From positions 62,748,001 to 62,812,000 of the forward strand of contig JAZBRS010000074.1 in the NCBI GenBank assembly GCA_037176725.1: a stretch of DNA of 64,000 nt, written 5' to 3'. This stretch comes from Posidonia oceanica. Taxonomy: Eukaryota > Streptophyta > Magnoliopsida > Alismatales > Posidoniaceae. The position numbers were made by a program, and so were the translations under genes. Shown here piece by piece: positions 22,972 through 34,644 of the stretch (the stretch's first letter is position 1; each line of letters opens with the position of its first letter). The notes below the pieces were generated by a model. It worked only from the letters and a program-made list of their open reading frames with translations, was not told the DNA's origin and did not search any database.

Positions 22972-23105
22972 CTTCTTATCAATCAATCAATCACTCGTGC
23001 TAGGCTGATATCCGAAACTATCAATCAATCAATCACTCGTGCTAGGCTGATATCCGAAACTATCAATCTAACAATCACTCGTGCTAGGCTGATATCCGAA
23101 ACTAT
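22972..23105 (+). repeat. Element A 3' UTR, block R3: about 45-bp repeat, three copies
   Basis: AATCAATCACTCGTGC followed by TAGGCTGATATCCGAAACTA is repeated three times with very few changes. Confidence 0.85.
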
Positions 23106-23890
23106 CTCAGGCTGATAATCCTAAACTATCTTCTGGTCGATCCATGGTCGGCCCGCAGTTGTGTTATACGGCTGACATCCAGTAACTGTCCCTCGAAATT
23201 GCACTTTTCCAGTTGATAGGTCTGTAAACTATCCACCGGTTGACAGGACCGTAAACTGTCGTTAGGCTGATACTCCTAAACTATCGCGTGCAATTACGTT
23301 ATACGGCTGACATCCAGTAACTGTCCCTTGCAATTGCGGTTTCCAGTTGATAGGTCTGTAAACTATCCTCCAGTTGATAGGTCTGTAAACTATCCACCGG
23401 TTGACAGGACCGTAAACTGTCGTTAGGCTGATACTCCTAAACTATCACCAGCAATTGCATTATACGGCTGATATCCAGTAACTATCCCTCATCATTGCGC
23501 GTTTCCAGTTGATAGGTCTGTAAACTATCCGCCGGTTGACAGGACCGTAAACTGTCGCTCCAGTTGATAGGTCTGTAAACTATCCACCAGTTGGTAGGAC
23601 TGTAAACTACCACGCACAATCATGTTATACGGCTGACATCCAGTAACTGTCCCTCGCAATGCTATTTCCAGTTGATAGGACTGTAAACTATCCTCCAGTT
23701 GATAGGTCTGTAAACTATCCACCGGTTGACAGGACCGTAAACTGTCGTTAGGCTGATACTCCTAAACTATCACCCACAACCATGTTATACGGCTGATATC
23801 CAGTAACTATCACTCACAACTGCTCCGGTTGACAGGACCGTAAACTGTCACTCCCGGTTGATAGGACCGTAAACTATCCGGACGATAAGC
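23106..23890 (+). repeat. Element A 3' UTR, block R4: array of short co-varying hairpins
   Basis: About 27 units of 21-24 bp each form a short stem with a loop of about 9 nt: GATAG/CTATC around GTCTGTAAA, GACAG/CTGTC around GACCGTAAA, GGTAG/CTACC around GACTGTAAA, GACA/TGTC around TCCAGTAAC, and GATA/TATC around TCCTAAAC. Changes in the left stem are matched in the right stem. A higher-order unit of several hairpins is repeated about four times, separated by GCAATTGCGTTATACGGC-like text. Confidence 0.85.
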
Positions 23891-24434
23891 CCGTCACCTT
23901 ATCATTTTTTTCTCCTTTTCGGCGTGACCTTGTCCCAGGAAGATGGAGTCACGCACCCCCTTTCCTGCGATAGGAGAGTTGGCCTCTCTCCCCTCGCACC
24001 CTTCTCTCTGCGAGCTTGCTCCCCGGGCGGGGACCAGCTGCACCCTGTTTTCCTTCGCCTTGTCGTGCAAGTCTGGCCTCCCTCCCGGACATTCGCACCA
24101 CATCGCGCCTTTTTATCATTTTCTTTGCATCATCTCAGCACTTTCTTAGCTAGCACTGCATATTACTTTGGCATCATCAGTATCACTTGCACAGCATTAG
24201 CATTTTCTTCTAGACTGCACTAACTTTTATACTAACTCTTGCATTGCACTTGCATTTAGCATATCACACACAGCACAGCATCCATCTGCACTGGCATCTT
24301 GCATTGCGGCAACGGGCTACGATCTTCGGTGCATCCGCCGAATAAGTAGCTCACGCCCATAGCAACCCGCTGCTCCCGTCGGTCAGATGGGGTGTCTTGT
24401 CAACCCTGAGCAGCGACCGCGCTCCGCTTGCCCT
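23891..24434 (+). other. Element A terminal internal segment before the PPT
   Basis: This is unique sequence without a gene. The last 200 bp (GCATTGCGGCAACGGGCTACG, then GGTGCATCCGCCGAATAAGT and GGTGTCTTGTCAACCCTGAGC) are clearly homologous to the ends before the PPTs of D (38750-38895) and B (43351-43490, minus). They therefore belong to the conserved 3' end of the group. Confidence 0.7.
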
Positions 24435-24452
24435 CGCTCAGGGAGGGGCATC
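24435..24452 (+). other. Polypurine tract of element A
   Basis: CGCTCAGGGAGGGGCATC directly precedes the TGTTGACACC start of the right LTR. B has the identical 18 bases (43333-43350, minus) and D has CGCTTAGGGAGAGGCATC. It should prime plus-strand DNA synthesis. Confidence 0.88.
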
Positions 24453-27400
24453 TGTTGACACCCCATCTTGGCAGGCCTGGACCCTTGGAGCCCTCCTGGT
24501 AATTGCTGGATCAAACTCAAACCAAGCCCTAACCCTAATCCTCCTCTCCACCCTCCAAAAACAGCCCATTTTGACCTAAACCTTTACCCCCCTTCCCAAC
24601 CTCAAAACCTAACCAAAATCCATAGGAAAACCCACCACTATCCACTCAACAAGCCTACCCAAAAACCTAGGAATTTCCAAACCTGACCCATTCCTTGAAA
24701 ACCCTAGAAAACTTAGGAGAAACTACCCTTTTTCTACACCTTGAGACCCCTCCAAAACCTCCTTAGAATCAGACCAAAACTTCAGATCGAAGACTTCAAA
24801 CCCTAGACTACCCACTCACCAATTCTCACCCCATTCCAAGACCATTAAGACCCTCTTTCACCCAAATTATCCTTTTCTCTCTCCGGGATTATCATTTTCT
24901 CTCTCCTCTCTCTCCTGATTATCATCTCTCTTTTCATCCCTTTCCTATCCTTTTTCTAGTCTGGCTGTGGGCCCCCTCTGTGCTTCTATCATTCCTCTAT
25001 CTTATCCCTATTTTTACTTTATTTTTAACACTTTTTCTGAATTTTTAAAAATCATTTTCCTCCAACCTATCTTTTTTCCTTTTATCTCCATCCTTTTTCC
25101 ATTTCTTTCCTCCTTCTCTTTTCCTTTGCTCCCTTTTGCAAAAATCCACAAAAACCCATAAAAATCTGCAAAACCTCAAAACAGAAAACAAACAAATCAG
25201 AACCCTAAGAAAAACAATTAAAAAATGTTAAACAAGCAATTAACAACTTAAACTTAACTTAAGCAAGCTAAAAAGAAAACCAAGCATGCAAACTAAAAAA
25301 TGCAAAACAAATCAAAAGAAAACACTGAAAAATCAAGGAAAAAGCTAAAATAGAATCAAAACCCACCAAAGGTAAAAACCCATCAGAAGAATTAAAAAAC
25401 AAACCCAAAAAGAAGAATTAAAAAATCAAATACTAAAACAAGTAATTAAAGAAGGCAAAAGACTTAACCTAGTAAACATAAGAAAAACAAGTTAAAAACT
25501 TAATTAAAAAAGAAAAGAAAAACACATCTGAAAGACCTAAAAAACACCCTATCAAATCAGAAAAATCCAACTAAAAACTTCAAGAAAAATCAATAAATAA
25601 AAATCCAAACATAACTCAAAAGACTTAAAAGGAAGAAACCCTAAGGAGACTAAAACTTAAAAACTTAAAACCAACCCTGATTAATACGAAATTAAATCCT
25701 AAAAAATCCTAATTAACATCCTAAGTGTCCAACAAGGGAAACACAATTTTAAAAACAATTTAAAAAAGGTTTAACAAACACTTAATCAAGTGAAAACCAA
25801 TTAAAAGCAAAACCAAAACCCTAAAACCCTAATCAAGCCTAAAACACATTAATCAACTCAAAATGACCATTAAAAATCTTAATTAAAATCCTAATATACA
25901 GCACAATCCTTCTGGCATTTTTATTTATTTTTAGTTTATTTTTACCTATTTTATTTCCCCATTCTACCCTCTCTTTCTTTCTTACTTTTCTTTTCCATTC
26001 TTTCTTTTCTTTACTGGGCTCGATCCGGCCCGTTTTCTCTTTTCTTTTATTTCTTCGTTTTTTCCTTCGGCCCACAGTTCGGCCTTCCCCACCCTTCTTC
26101 TTCCTTCTTCCCCTGTGCTTTTTCTCTTTTCCACCGGTTCTCCCGCGGCCAGCTGCAACAGCCTTCCCTCCTCATTTGAATTTCGAAGCTCCATCATTTC
26201 AGTCTACAGCAGCTCGCCGCCTCTCTTCTATCTCAGCTTCTTTTCCGGAGGCATTGAATGCCGGTCGCCTCGCCGACGCCCGTCGCTTCTGCTGCAGTGC
26301 CGCCGGTGGATTTCAAAAGTTTCCAGCGCGCCAGCAGCCAGCCTCCTCCGGATATAAGCCTCCCGTCCATTCCTGCAACATCATAAGAGGAACCATCAGT
26401 GAGTTAGCAAGCAACGAGAGACCCAGCAAACCAGAGAGCAATTCCAGAACATTCCCTCCACCTGAAACGACCCTACTCCTTCTCTTCTTCACCCTTCCAA
26501 TTCCAGAGAGAAGAAAAGGCAGAAGAGAGCACCTGAGAGTCCTCCTTGGCATCCCGGAGAGAGAGCCCCATTCCAGAGCCCTCCCCACTCAGATTCATCA
26601 CCTTTTCCCTCTGAATTCCGCAGCTAACCATCCTCCACCTTTCCCAGTAAACCAAGCCCCGTCCAAGCCTTCATCCTTCTCCTAATTCCTCCCCAAACTT
26701 CACCCGACAGCCAGCCTTCATCCCCCGATTTCCCATTGCCTTTTCACCACCTAAACTACTCTGAAACACCACCTGACCTCAACCTGCAACCCAACGCAAC
26801 CCACCAAACAATTCCCCTCACCACAGCCCGCAGCTCCTTCCCAAACTCCACCCAGAAGTTCATCAAACCATCACCTTCCAGAAGCACCAAACAGCAAACC
26901 AAACCATTTACCACAGCCCCAGAACTCCACTACAAACACTTGAACCACCTTCTGTCCAGAAATCAACCATCTCTCCAATTTCTCTCCACAGTCTCCCAAA
27001 AGCCAATCCGACCACCCAGAACCCCTCGCCGAACTTCCAGCAACCTCCCGGAGGGCTCCATCCAGGCCGACGAGCAGCAGACACCTCCCCCGACCTCCGG
27101 CAGCATCCTCTGAACCCAAAAGAGCTGAAACATTACCTGAGCTGTAGAGCTTCAGTCCGGTCGATCAGGAAGCACCGGAGGAACGCTCTGAAGTGATTCC
27201 AATCTTCGCGAGCAGCCGGCGACGCCCGCAGCGACCGGACGGCCCCCACCGGCGACAGCTGAAGCCACTGACGTTGGGGGAACGACTCAGGCGCGGAAAA
27301 AGGTAACCACTGCTTCCTTTAGCTTCCTCTTCTTCTTCTCTTGCTTCCCCAGCCTTTAGAATAGGCTTTCCGGTCCTCCTGCTCCGTCATCAGCTCGCCG

Positions 27401-30382
27401 GACAGTCCTCCTTCTCCGGCGCCGGCTGCTCTTCCTCCGGACACTCCGACCAACAGAGCGAGCTCCGGACCCTTCCCAGAGCTCCGGACGATCGCCGACG
27501 TCGCCCTCCGCCAGTCCCGCGCATCCTCAGCCTCCCCTGTCGGCGGCCACGAGCTCTGGAAGCTTTGTGCTACAGTGCTCGTCGCCGTCGACGATCAACA
27601 CTGTTCATTTATTTTTCTTCAGTATAGTTTTAGATGTAAATATTGCATGTTTCGTTTAAGTTTTTCAATTTTTGCACTTTAGTCCTTCTGCCATTTATTT
27701 TTGCTTAGTTTCTAATTAAATACTATGCTAAATTGCTGTTTTTATTTATGTTTTTCAGTATTTGCAATCTGGTCCATTTACTGTGCTGTGCTGTTATAAT
27801 ATTTTGCATTTTAGCCCCTCTGTTTTCGTTTTTTGCATGTAAGTCCTGCTCATAATCAGTGCATTTATTTGCATATATTTTACCATCCTGCATTGCATTC
27901 TAGGTCCCTGCATTTTTCTGTTTTTGCATGTAGGTCCATTGCACTGTAGAACTTAGGGTTTATTTTCGTATTTTGCATACTGCATTGCATATTTTACCCT
28001 CTGTTTTTGCATATTTGCATTTAGGTCCATTTTAAATGGACAGTAGCTCTTGCATGCATTTTTAGCATACTGCATTGCATTTTTGACCCTGTTCTTTTTG
28101 AAATTTGCATTGTGGTCCTGTTCCTGATTTTCAGAGCATGTTTTCCATACTAAATTGCATTTTTAGCCCCTGCATGATTTCAAAATTACACATAGGTCCT
28201 TGCATCTTTTGAAAAGTCCTGTGAAAAGACCATTTTGCCCCTAGGTTGCATTCTAGCTCCTATGCTTACCAAATTTCATGCAGACCCTCCACTAGTATTC
28301 GCAGACTCCCCAGAACCTTGTTTTCTGGAAAAATTGCACTTTAGACCCTAGTTTTCTTAAAATTGCTTTCTGGCTTCTTTTGGGTTTCAAAACCTCTCCT
28401 AAAGCATACCCTCTTTTCAAAGCAGCTTTCTGAGCCTAGTTTTTTACAAAACGAAGCCCTGCTCTCTCCTGTTTTCAAAACCCTCTCCTGTAGACCCTTG
28501 TTTTCCGGAAAATTTGCATTTTTAGCCCCTTTCTTTTTCAAAATGCCTTCTGAAATCCTGGTTTTTCCCAATTACTTCTCTTTGCATTTTCTTGCTTTTG
28601 CATGCATTCTGCATCCATTTAGTCTTGCATTTTAGCATCTTCTTGCACACACCAAGCACTTTTAGCTCCCTTTCACTTGAGAGGACCTTTTGCACATCCC
28701 TAGGACCTCCTGAACACCTAGATCTGTTCTTCTCCCCTGTTCTGGCCCTTCTGCTTTGAAGCTGCGATATCTTCCAATCCGGCCGTTGGATCTTCTCAAG
28801 TAAGCTGCCCAGGCGACCGCAGCGAGGCGCTCTTCAGCATGGACCAGACAGATTTCAGATCAGGCTCCCGGATTTCCAGGTATGTCCTCCTGAACCCCTG
28901 CATTGCAATCATTTGCATGCCATTTGCATAGTTTTTCTTGTTTTCGCTTTCTGTCTCTTTGAGCATGTAGAATAAGGCTTCCTCCTTCTGCTTGTATCCT
29001 CAAATCCTCGCTTCGCGTTTCTCCGTGTGTTTTGTGTTGTGTTTTCCCTGGATTTGCCACTTAATGTGACTTTTTTCTCCCTTTTCCACGATCCGATCGC
29101 ATCGCGAGCTTTGGGCAGCGTGCGAGACACACCGTGGAACGGTTTAGTGGGAAACAGTCGCAAAGAGGTGGCAATCCCTCCGTTTGCATACTCTCCCCTC
29201 CGTAGGTTTTCACACCTACTCTGAGTGGCCCTAAACGACGTCTGTTCTTACACACACGTTGTTTTGTCTCCCCTTTGGCCTCTTCTGATCTTTCTCTGCA
29301 TTCTTGCATTCGCATGGCTTTTCCGAGGTTCTTGTTTCGTTGTTTTGGCACCGTTTCGCGTGCCGCTCTCGTTTTTGCACCGTTTTGCGTGCCCTCCTGT
29401 TTTCTTGTCTTGTTTTGCGTGCTGCCTTGCTTTCTCGCTTGTTTTGCATGCCGCTCTCGTTTTTGCATCGTTTTGCGTGCCTCTTTGCTTCCTTGTCTCG
29501 TTTTGCGTGCCGTCTTGCTTTCTCGCTTGTTTTGCGTGCCGTTTTTATTCTTTCGCTCCGTTTTGCGTGCCATTCTGTTTTCTCGTCTCGTTTTGCGTGC
29601 CTTCCCCCTTTGCTCCCTTGTCTTGTTTCGCGTGCTGTCTTGCTTTCTCGCTTGTTTTGCGCGCCGTTTTCGCTCTTTTGCATCGTTTTGCGTGCGTTGC
29701 TCATTTCTCGCCTCGTTTTGCGTGTTTTGCACCGTTTTCCCCTGCATGTCGACTGCATTGCATGGTTTCCCCGTCGTTTTGCTTTCTTGCCTGCATTTGC
29801 ATATAGGGCTGTGATGCTTACTGCCTGGAGTTCTCACGAGCTAGGCTTCACCTAATTCGGAACACAGACAGCGCAGCTGAGCACTTAGAGAGCACGTTTA
29901 CTTCCTTGCTTTGTTTCTTCCCACTTAGAGCACACCTTGAGCATTCATTCAGGCATTTATAGGCACATAGGCATTCAATCCTGCATTTCCCTGCGTATGC
30001 AAGCGTAAGCCTAGAAAGACCGATTCTTGGGCGTGTCGGGGGTGCCTAACACCTTCCCCGCACGTAACAGGAGTCCTTACCCTGTCTTTTGGCCCGCAAT
30101 GACCATACTGCCCATATCCTAGGCTAGAGTCATCTCATTTGCATTTGCTTGCATTTGTTTTCCTTTGCATTGTTTCGCTTTGCATTCCTTGCTCGGTTTT
30201 GCGCATTAATTCATGCATTACCTCGGTTTTCCTCGTCTTCCGTTAATAGACGTGGTGGCGACTCTGATTTGTCTTATCTTTCCTTTTTCTCCTCGATTTC
30301 AAGTATTTTCGAGTTGAGCCTCTTCCTCGGACCTCAATCGCCGCTATATATAGCGAGCCTGGTTCCGATCGGGATCGCTACA
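24453..30382 (+). repeat. Element A 3' LTR (5930 bp)
   Basis: It is a near-identical copy of 2199-8127. By eye about 30 differences are found, clustered in the GC-rich segment (26090-27300) and the last 400 bp. Most are C/T or G/A, as expected from methylated-cytosine decay, plus one 1-bp indel near 28844. Confidence 0.95.
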
Positions 30383-30387
30383 GCGTC
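30383..30387 (+). other. Target-site duplication of element A, right copy
   Basis: GCGTC follows the ...CTACA end of the right LTR and, with CAAC at 30388-30391, completes the module arm GCGTCCAAC that was the insertion target. Confidence 0.93.
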
Positions 30388-30694
30388 CAACACCCAAAAG
30401 AACTGAAATGTGTTGGACGCTGGATTCCCTGCGTCTTACGTAAGACGCGGGCACATCCATTGTCCAACGACCTAAAGATTATTTTTGGATATTTTTGGGT
30501 GTTTTTGGTTGGATTTTTTATTGGTCTTGGGTTTAGGCTTGGTTTTGGACAAGGCTTAGGTTTAGGCTTGGTTTTGGACAAGGCTTTGATTTAGGTTTAG
30601 TCTAGGATTGGTGAATAGGTGGGGGCCGCCACGACCGAGCACATTCTTGGGAGAAAAACTACTGACAAAGGACTACAAAATCGGGGTGTCTACA
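30388..30694 (-). mobile_element. LTR fragment (element C), right part with LTR terminus
   Basis: On plus it ends TCGGGGTGTCTACA at 30694, the reverse of the LTR start TGTAGACACCCC. No PPT complement follows, so this is an outer (5') LTR edge. It carries a complete module at 30412-30468 and two copies of a GGTTTAGGCTTGGTTTTGG repeat (about 30527-30600). Confidence 0.6.
30412..30468. repeat. Two-unit inverted-repeat module
   Basis: The arms in order are GTTGGACGC, GCGTCTTAC, GTAAGACGC and TTGTCCAAC, with spacers of 10 and 11 bp. The two inner arms form the perfect palindrome GCGTCTTACGTAAGACGC, and the two outer arms pair with each other. Confidence 0.9.
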
Positions 30695-31246
30695 CTCTGC
30701 ATATTTTCATCTTATTTTGCAAGGAAAAGAAGAAGCTCACTTTGCACGGGCACCCTTGGGCAACGCTGGTGTTGTCCCAAGGTAGCTGAACCTGCACCAA
30801 TCCATCTCCCCAAGGCATCTCGAGGGCCAGCGAAAGGGAACCGAGAGTGGCGATCACATCGGCTTCATCACCCGTGGAGTGACGGAGTCGAAAAACAAGC
30901 AAAAGCCCTGATGAAGCAAAACGACGCAAGCCCACTTCCTCCAATGAGAAACCCATATCCACAAACTGCCGATCATGGTGGGACAGCTAAAAGTTCCCCC
31001 ATGCTAGGTGGTTCTTCTTTTTCTTCTTCTCTTGTTTTCCTTTGCAATTTTATTTTTACTTTGCGGATTTTTATGAGTTAGTGGCGAAATTCCTCATAGT
31101 GTTTTGAGGCACCACTACTCTTGACTTGTTTGAGCCTTTTTTATGCTTAAAAATACCTGCAATCACTCCCCATTGAGTTCTGATTCTCGGGAGTGGGGGG
31201 TGTTGAATAAAAAATACTGCTTTTCTGAAAAAATCTCTGTTAGTGC

Positions 31247-31302
31247 GTTAAACGCTGAGTTGGAAGCGTCTTACGTAAGACGCGGCCTTTCCATCGTCTT
31301 AT
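31247..31302. repeat. Two-unit inverted-repeat module
   Basis: The arms are GTTAAACGC, GCGTCTTAC, GTAAGACGC and TCGTCTTAT with 10-bp spacers. The inner palindrome is perfect over 18 bp. Confidence 0.88.
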
Positions 31303-31471
31303 ACATTTGGATAGATTTCCATCTTGTTTTCAAAATTTTTTAATTTCTTTGTGTGGGCTTTTATATGTTTGAAAGTGCATGCAACCACCCCCTCTTTTTT
31401 GTTTTGTTTCTCGGGAATAGGGGTGATTAAAAAAAAATACTATTTTTCACTGAAAAATTCCCTATCAGTGT

Positions 31472-31527
31472 GTTAAACGCTTCCCTAGGTGCGTCTTACA
31501 TAAGACATGTGATTTTCTACATCTTAC
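31472..31527. repeat. Two-unit inverted-repeat module
   Basis: The arms are GTTAAACGC, GCGTCTTAC, ATAAGACAT and ACATCTTAC with 10-bp spacers. It starts 225 bp after the previous module. Confidence 0.85.
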
Positions 31528-32234
31528 ACATCTGGACAGAATCCCATTCTGTTTTCAAAACTTTTCTTTGTTTTCTTTTTATAACTGGCCCAAAGACCAA
31601 GGTGTGAGGTGATCGGCTTTGCCGTTGGGACCGAGGCCATAATCTTTGGGTGCTTTTCAAAAATCCAAATAAAAAAAACCAAGTTTTCTCTGTGACTTGC
31701 ATGGCTCTATTTGGGAACTAATTTGTTTATATCTTCTTTTTGATTACACAAAATAACCACTTAAATCCTGAGCATCTCTGTTGCAAAGGACTTAAGAGAG
31801 GAGTTTGTGTTGTCATTTACTTGTACAAGGGGCACTACTCTTTCCCTTGTTTCTTGTGGAAGTAAGTTAGAACCCCAAGTTTAGATTTGCATTCTCCCTC
31901 CCCCTTCTGTGGTTTGTTGTGATTGTATGCTTGAAACGCGAGGGACCCAAGCAATCCTAGGTACACTAGGCTCTACCTCTACGGGGTAGGGATCTAAGTG
32001 TGCTCAGGCTCTCCCAAAGATCCTCAGGAGTTGAGGTAGGGGGTAATACCAAGAAGTGAAATGTTTATCCCATTTGTGAGGATGTGTAGACAACCCATGA
32101 AGCAAGGCATACCCAAGCCTTAAGAACCTTGAGAGCCATACAGGTTTAAAACACTAATAACAAAGTGAAAACTTAAATCAAACCTTTAAGCGTTGGATTG
32201 AAAGCATTTTTGTGCAGCTCTCTGAAGCAGGGGT

Positions 32235-32290
32235 GTTGAACGCTAGAAACTCTACGTTCTACGTTAGACGCAGTAGATCCTACGTTCAAC
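32235..32290. repeat. Two-unit inverted-repeat module
   Basis: The arms are GTTGAACGC, ACGTTCTAC, GTTAGACGC and ACGTTCAAC with 10-bp spacers. The outer arms GTTGAAC and GTTCAAC pair. Confidence 0.85.
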
Positions 32291-32494
32291 ACATTGCTTG
32301 TTGTTTTCTTTTGATTTATGGGTGTTTCATGGTGAATTATGAATGCTACAGGGTGAATGTTTGAACAGAAAACATAAACAGGTCATTATCAGTTTAATCT
32401 TCATTTTTCATTTTATAGAAACTTGTATTAGGCCACAAAAGCCTTTTTGTAATTTTCTTTTGTTTATCAAGTGTAAACATTGTAATATTTTCCC

Positions 32495-32620
32495 TTTATT
32501 AAAAAAAACAAAAAAGAAAGAAAGAAAGAGAAAGACAAAAAGGAAAAGAAAAAAAAAAGAAGAAAGGAAAAGGAAGAAAAAGAGAGAGAAAAAAAAGGAA
32601 AAAGAAAAAGAAGAAGATGA
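32495..32620 (+). repeat. Purine-rich GAAA/AAAG low-complexity tract
   Basis: Almost pure A/G sequence of about 125 bp, without coding potential. Confidence 0.85.
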
Positions 32621-32759
32621 AATTCTTGTAAATTTTGGATTTGTATAGTCCAGTGATTTTGTAAATAGTTCATAAGAACATTGGGACCTGTCTCTTCAAG
32701 CAATTTCCCTCAAAGGAGCGATCGACAGTGCAGAGTCAGTTCAGTCGGCAACTTAAAGT

Positions 32760-32816
32760 GTTAGGCACAGCAAAATTTTCGTCTAATGTTGGACGTTATT
32801 TTATTCAGCGTCTTAC
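32760..32816. repeat. Two-unit inverted-repeat module
   Basis: The arms are GTTAGGCAC, TCGTCTAAT, GTTGGACGT and GCGTCTTAC with spacers of 10 and 11 bp. This is a more decayed copy. Confidence 0.75.
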
Positions 32817-32985
32817 ACTGCCAGCTACTTCAGAGCCAATCAGTGCATTAGTTCTTGCCATTAGCCAAGTCTGAGTCTGATAATCCGTAAAAGGACATGG
32901 AGGGTGTGCCAAGGGTCTGTGGTGATTGAGTAAAAAATTGGACATTGTTTCCATCATCCAATTTAGCATTGAAGCATACAGAAGT

Positions 32986-33041
32986 GTTAGCCACGTTTGT
33001 TATAGCGTCTTACGTTAGACGCATGCAACTCCACGTCTTAC
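32986..33041. repeat. Two-unit inverted-repeat module
   Basis: The arms are GTTAGCCAC, GCGTCTTAC, GTTAGACGC and ACGTCTTAC with 10-bp spacers. It starts 226 bp after the preceding module and ends 47 bp before the F gag start. Confidence 0.85.
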
Positions 33042-33088
33042 ACTTATTTTACTGAACTTAAGCCGGACTAAGAGAGAAACTGAGCCAA

Positions 33089-34644
33089 ATGACTGAATCC
33101 GACAGCAGCCACTCAGACACAGATAGCATGCCCGAAGAGGAACCTATCTTGAAGTTATTCCATCCTACCACTGGAGAAGAATTGGATCCTGACTCGATCC
33201 AATATCAAGCCTTGTGTCGCTTCCTTTACAGTGACAACAACTACCTCGGCCCAACGGGCATATCAAATCATCAAGATGATGATCCCCATAATGATCAATA
33301 CCTCCCTGGTGAAGGACTACGAAGGCTCGTCGCAAACCACATCCCTGAAGGTCTATACCAGGGATAGCTCAGAAATGCGCAGCCGGACATCGAACATCAG
33401 GGGCAGAGAAACGACCCCCATGAAGGATTCCGAACAAGGACCAATCCTTTGTTCTTTGAGCAACCACAGCAGTCGCCACATGGCGAAGATGAAGAAAGAG
33501 TCGATCCACTATTCTCCAACCACCCAGAGCAGAATTGTCAGGTTCCTGTTCAACTAGGTATGAACATGCAAGACGACAGTCATCAGCCGCTTGCCAATCA
33601 AGTGTCAGCTTCTGGCGGGCTCAGTAATTTGGCGGAAATGAGGAAGATCTTAAACTCTTTAGGAGTTCAGACGCAAGCTCCCCCAACTTTTGACATGAGT
33701 CAATTTCCACCATTTAACCTTTTCCCGGCTTCAAGTATCCGAAGATGCCTAAGTTTGATGGGACCACCAATCCACATACCCACATCATTCGATTTCAAAT
33801 GGAGTCAGCCTCGTACTTCCATGACTTGGGGTTTATCATTCACCTTTTCTTCCATTCATTGGAAGGCGAACCCATGGACTGGTTCCTCACCCTCTCCGGA
33901 GACGACCTCAGTAGCATCAACAAGATCAGGGAATGTTTCTTGACTAAGTATCAACACAAGATCGAGTCGAAGCCAACCTTTCTTGACTTGAGTAGAGAAA
34001 GCATGAAGCCGGATGAAGAATGGGTCACCTTGGCAAACAGATGGCGAGAAATGACTACCAAATCAGGCCTAGACATCCCAGAAAGGCAAGTTGTTTAGAC
34101 ATTGATTGCAAACACAACTGGGCCAATGAAGAGAGGGTTGGCAAATGCCTATTGCCCTTCTGTGGCTGCGCTGTACGAGGTGGCCACTTCTGTGAAGGAG
34201 AATGTGCATGAATTCCAAGACACAGAAGGCAACGCCGAGCCACTATATCATGCCCAAGTTGGAAAGCATTGGAATCAACCTCCTCAAGACTATCGGTAGA
34301 ATGGCAACCACTCCGGAAGAAATGGCGACGTCAGGGGCAACCACCATCATGTAAATCCGTAGTGGCAGCCAAAAGGACCGAAACGCACCAGCTATCCTCC
34401 CATTCCAGTCACGCTGGCAGATATGTTTGTAGAAATGATGGAAGCCCAAGCAGTCGACCTTCCGTCTCGAAGACCTAAAGGGATAAACTGCGACGGAAAC
34501 AAGTATTGCCCGTATCACAGGAGACATGGGCATAATTTAGAAGATTGTTGGGTTTTTAAAGGCATTGGCTACGATTGGGTTGAGGAAGATGGAATTGAGT
34601 GGGATGCGTTGATCAAGAAGGTTCGAAGGCACCATCAAGCATGA
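33089..34644 (+). pseudogene. gag: Element F gag, decayed, no pol downstream
   Basis: The frame starts ATGACTGAATCCGAC and is broken by TAG at 33365, a frameshift near 33720, TAG at 34096, TAG at 34297 and at least one more stop before 34423. After the shift the same frame continues to TGA at 34642. MPKFDGTTNPHTHI, SLEGEPMDWFLTL, FLTKYQHKIES and WVTLANRWREMT are a retrotransposon gag capsid. CPYHRRHGHNLEDC (about 34507-34548) is a CX2HX4HX4C knuckle like that of A. No protease, RT or integrase follows, so this is a gag-only (TR-GAG-like) element or a deletion derivative. It is only distantly similar to the gag of A. Confidence 0.85.

Larger units (their letters stand above)
2199..30382 (+). 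mobile_element. Element A: complete 28.2-kb Tat/Ogre-type Ty3/gypsy retrotransposon
   Basis: It consists of an LTR (2199-8127), a PBS, a leader, gag-pro-RT-RNH-aRNH-INT in one frame (9449-18226), an extra ORF (19717-20920), a repeat-rich 3' untranslated region, a PPT and an LTR (24453-30382), flanked by GCGTC duplications. Size, LTR length, the primer site, the second RNase H and the lack of a chromodomain are known features of the Tat/Ogre group. The two LTRs differ at about 30 positions by eye, mostly C/T or G/A, so insertion is recent. Four nonsense codons in pol and one frameshift in the extra ORF make it non-autonomous as read. It carries no copy of the GTTGGACGC module that fills its host DNA. 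Confidence 0.95.
31110..31590 (+). repeat. Diverged tandem duplication, about 225-240 bp period, each copy with a module
   Basis: Two successive copies share the order: a line such as GCAATCACTCCCC or GCAACCACCCCC, TCTCGGGA(G/A)T(G/A)GGGG, AAAAAATACT, a GTTAAACGC module, and CATCTTGTTTTCAAAA or ATTCTGTTTTCAAAA. This shows directly that one module family spread by duplication of a unit of about 230 bp. Confidence 0.75.
30695..33088 (+). other. Non-coding DNA upstream of the F gag, with five modules
   Basis: No supported gene. The segment carries modules at 31247, 31472, 32235, 32760 and 32986, and a tandem duplication at 31110-31590. It ends in a purine-rich GAAA/AAAG tract at 32495-32620. 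It could be the LTR and leader of the element whose gag starts at 33089, but I find no TG...CA boundary or PBS. Confidence 0.4.
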
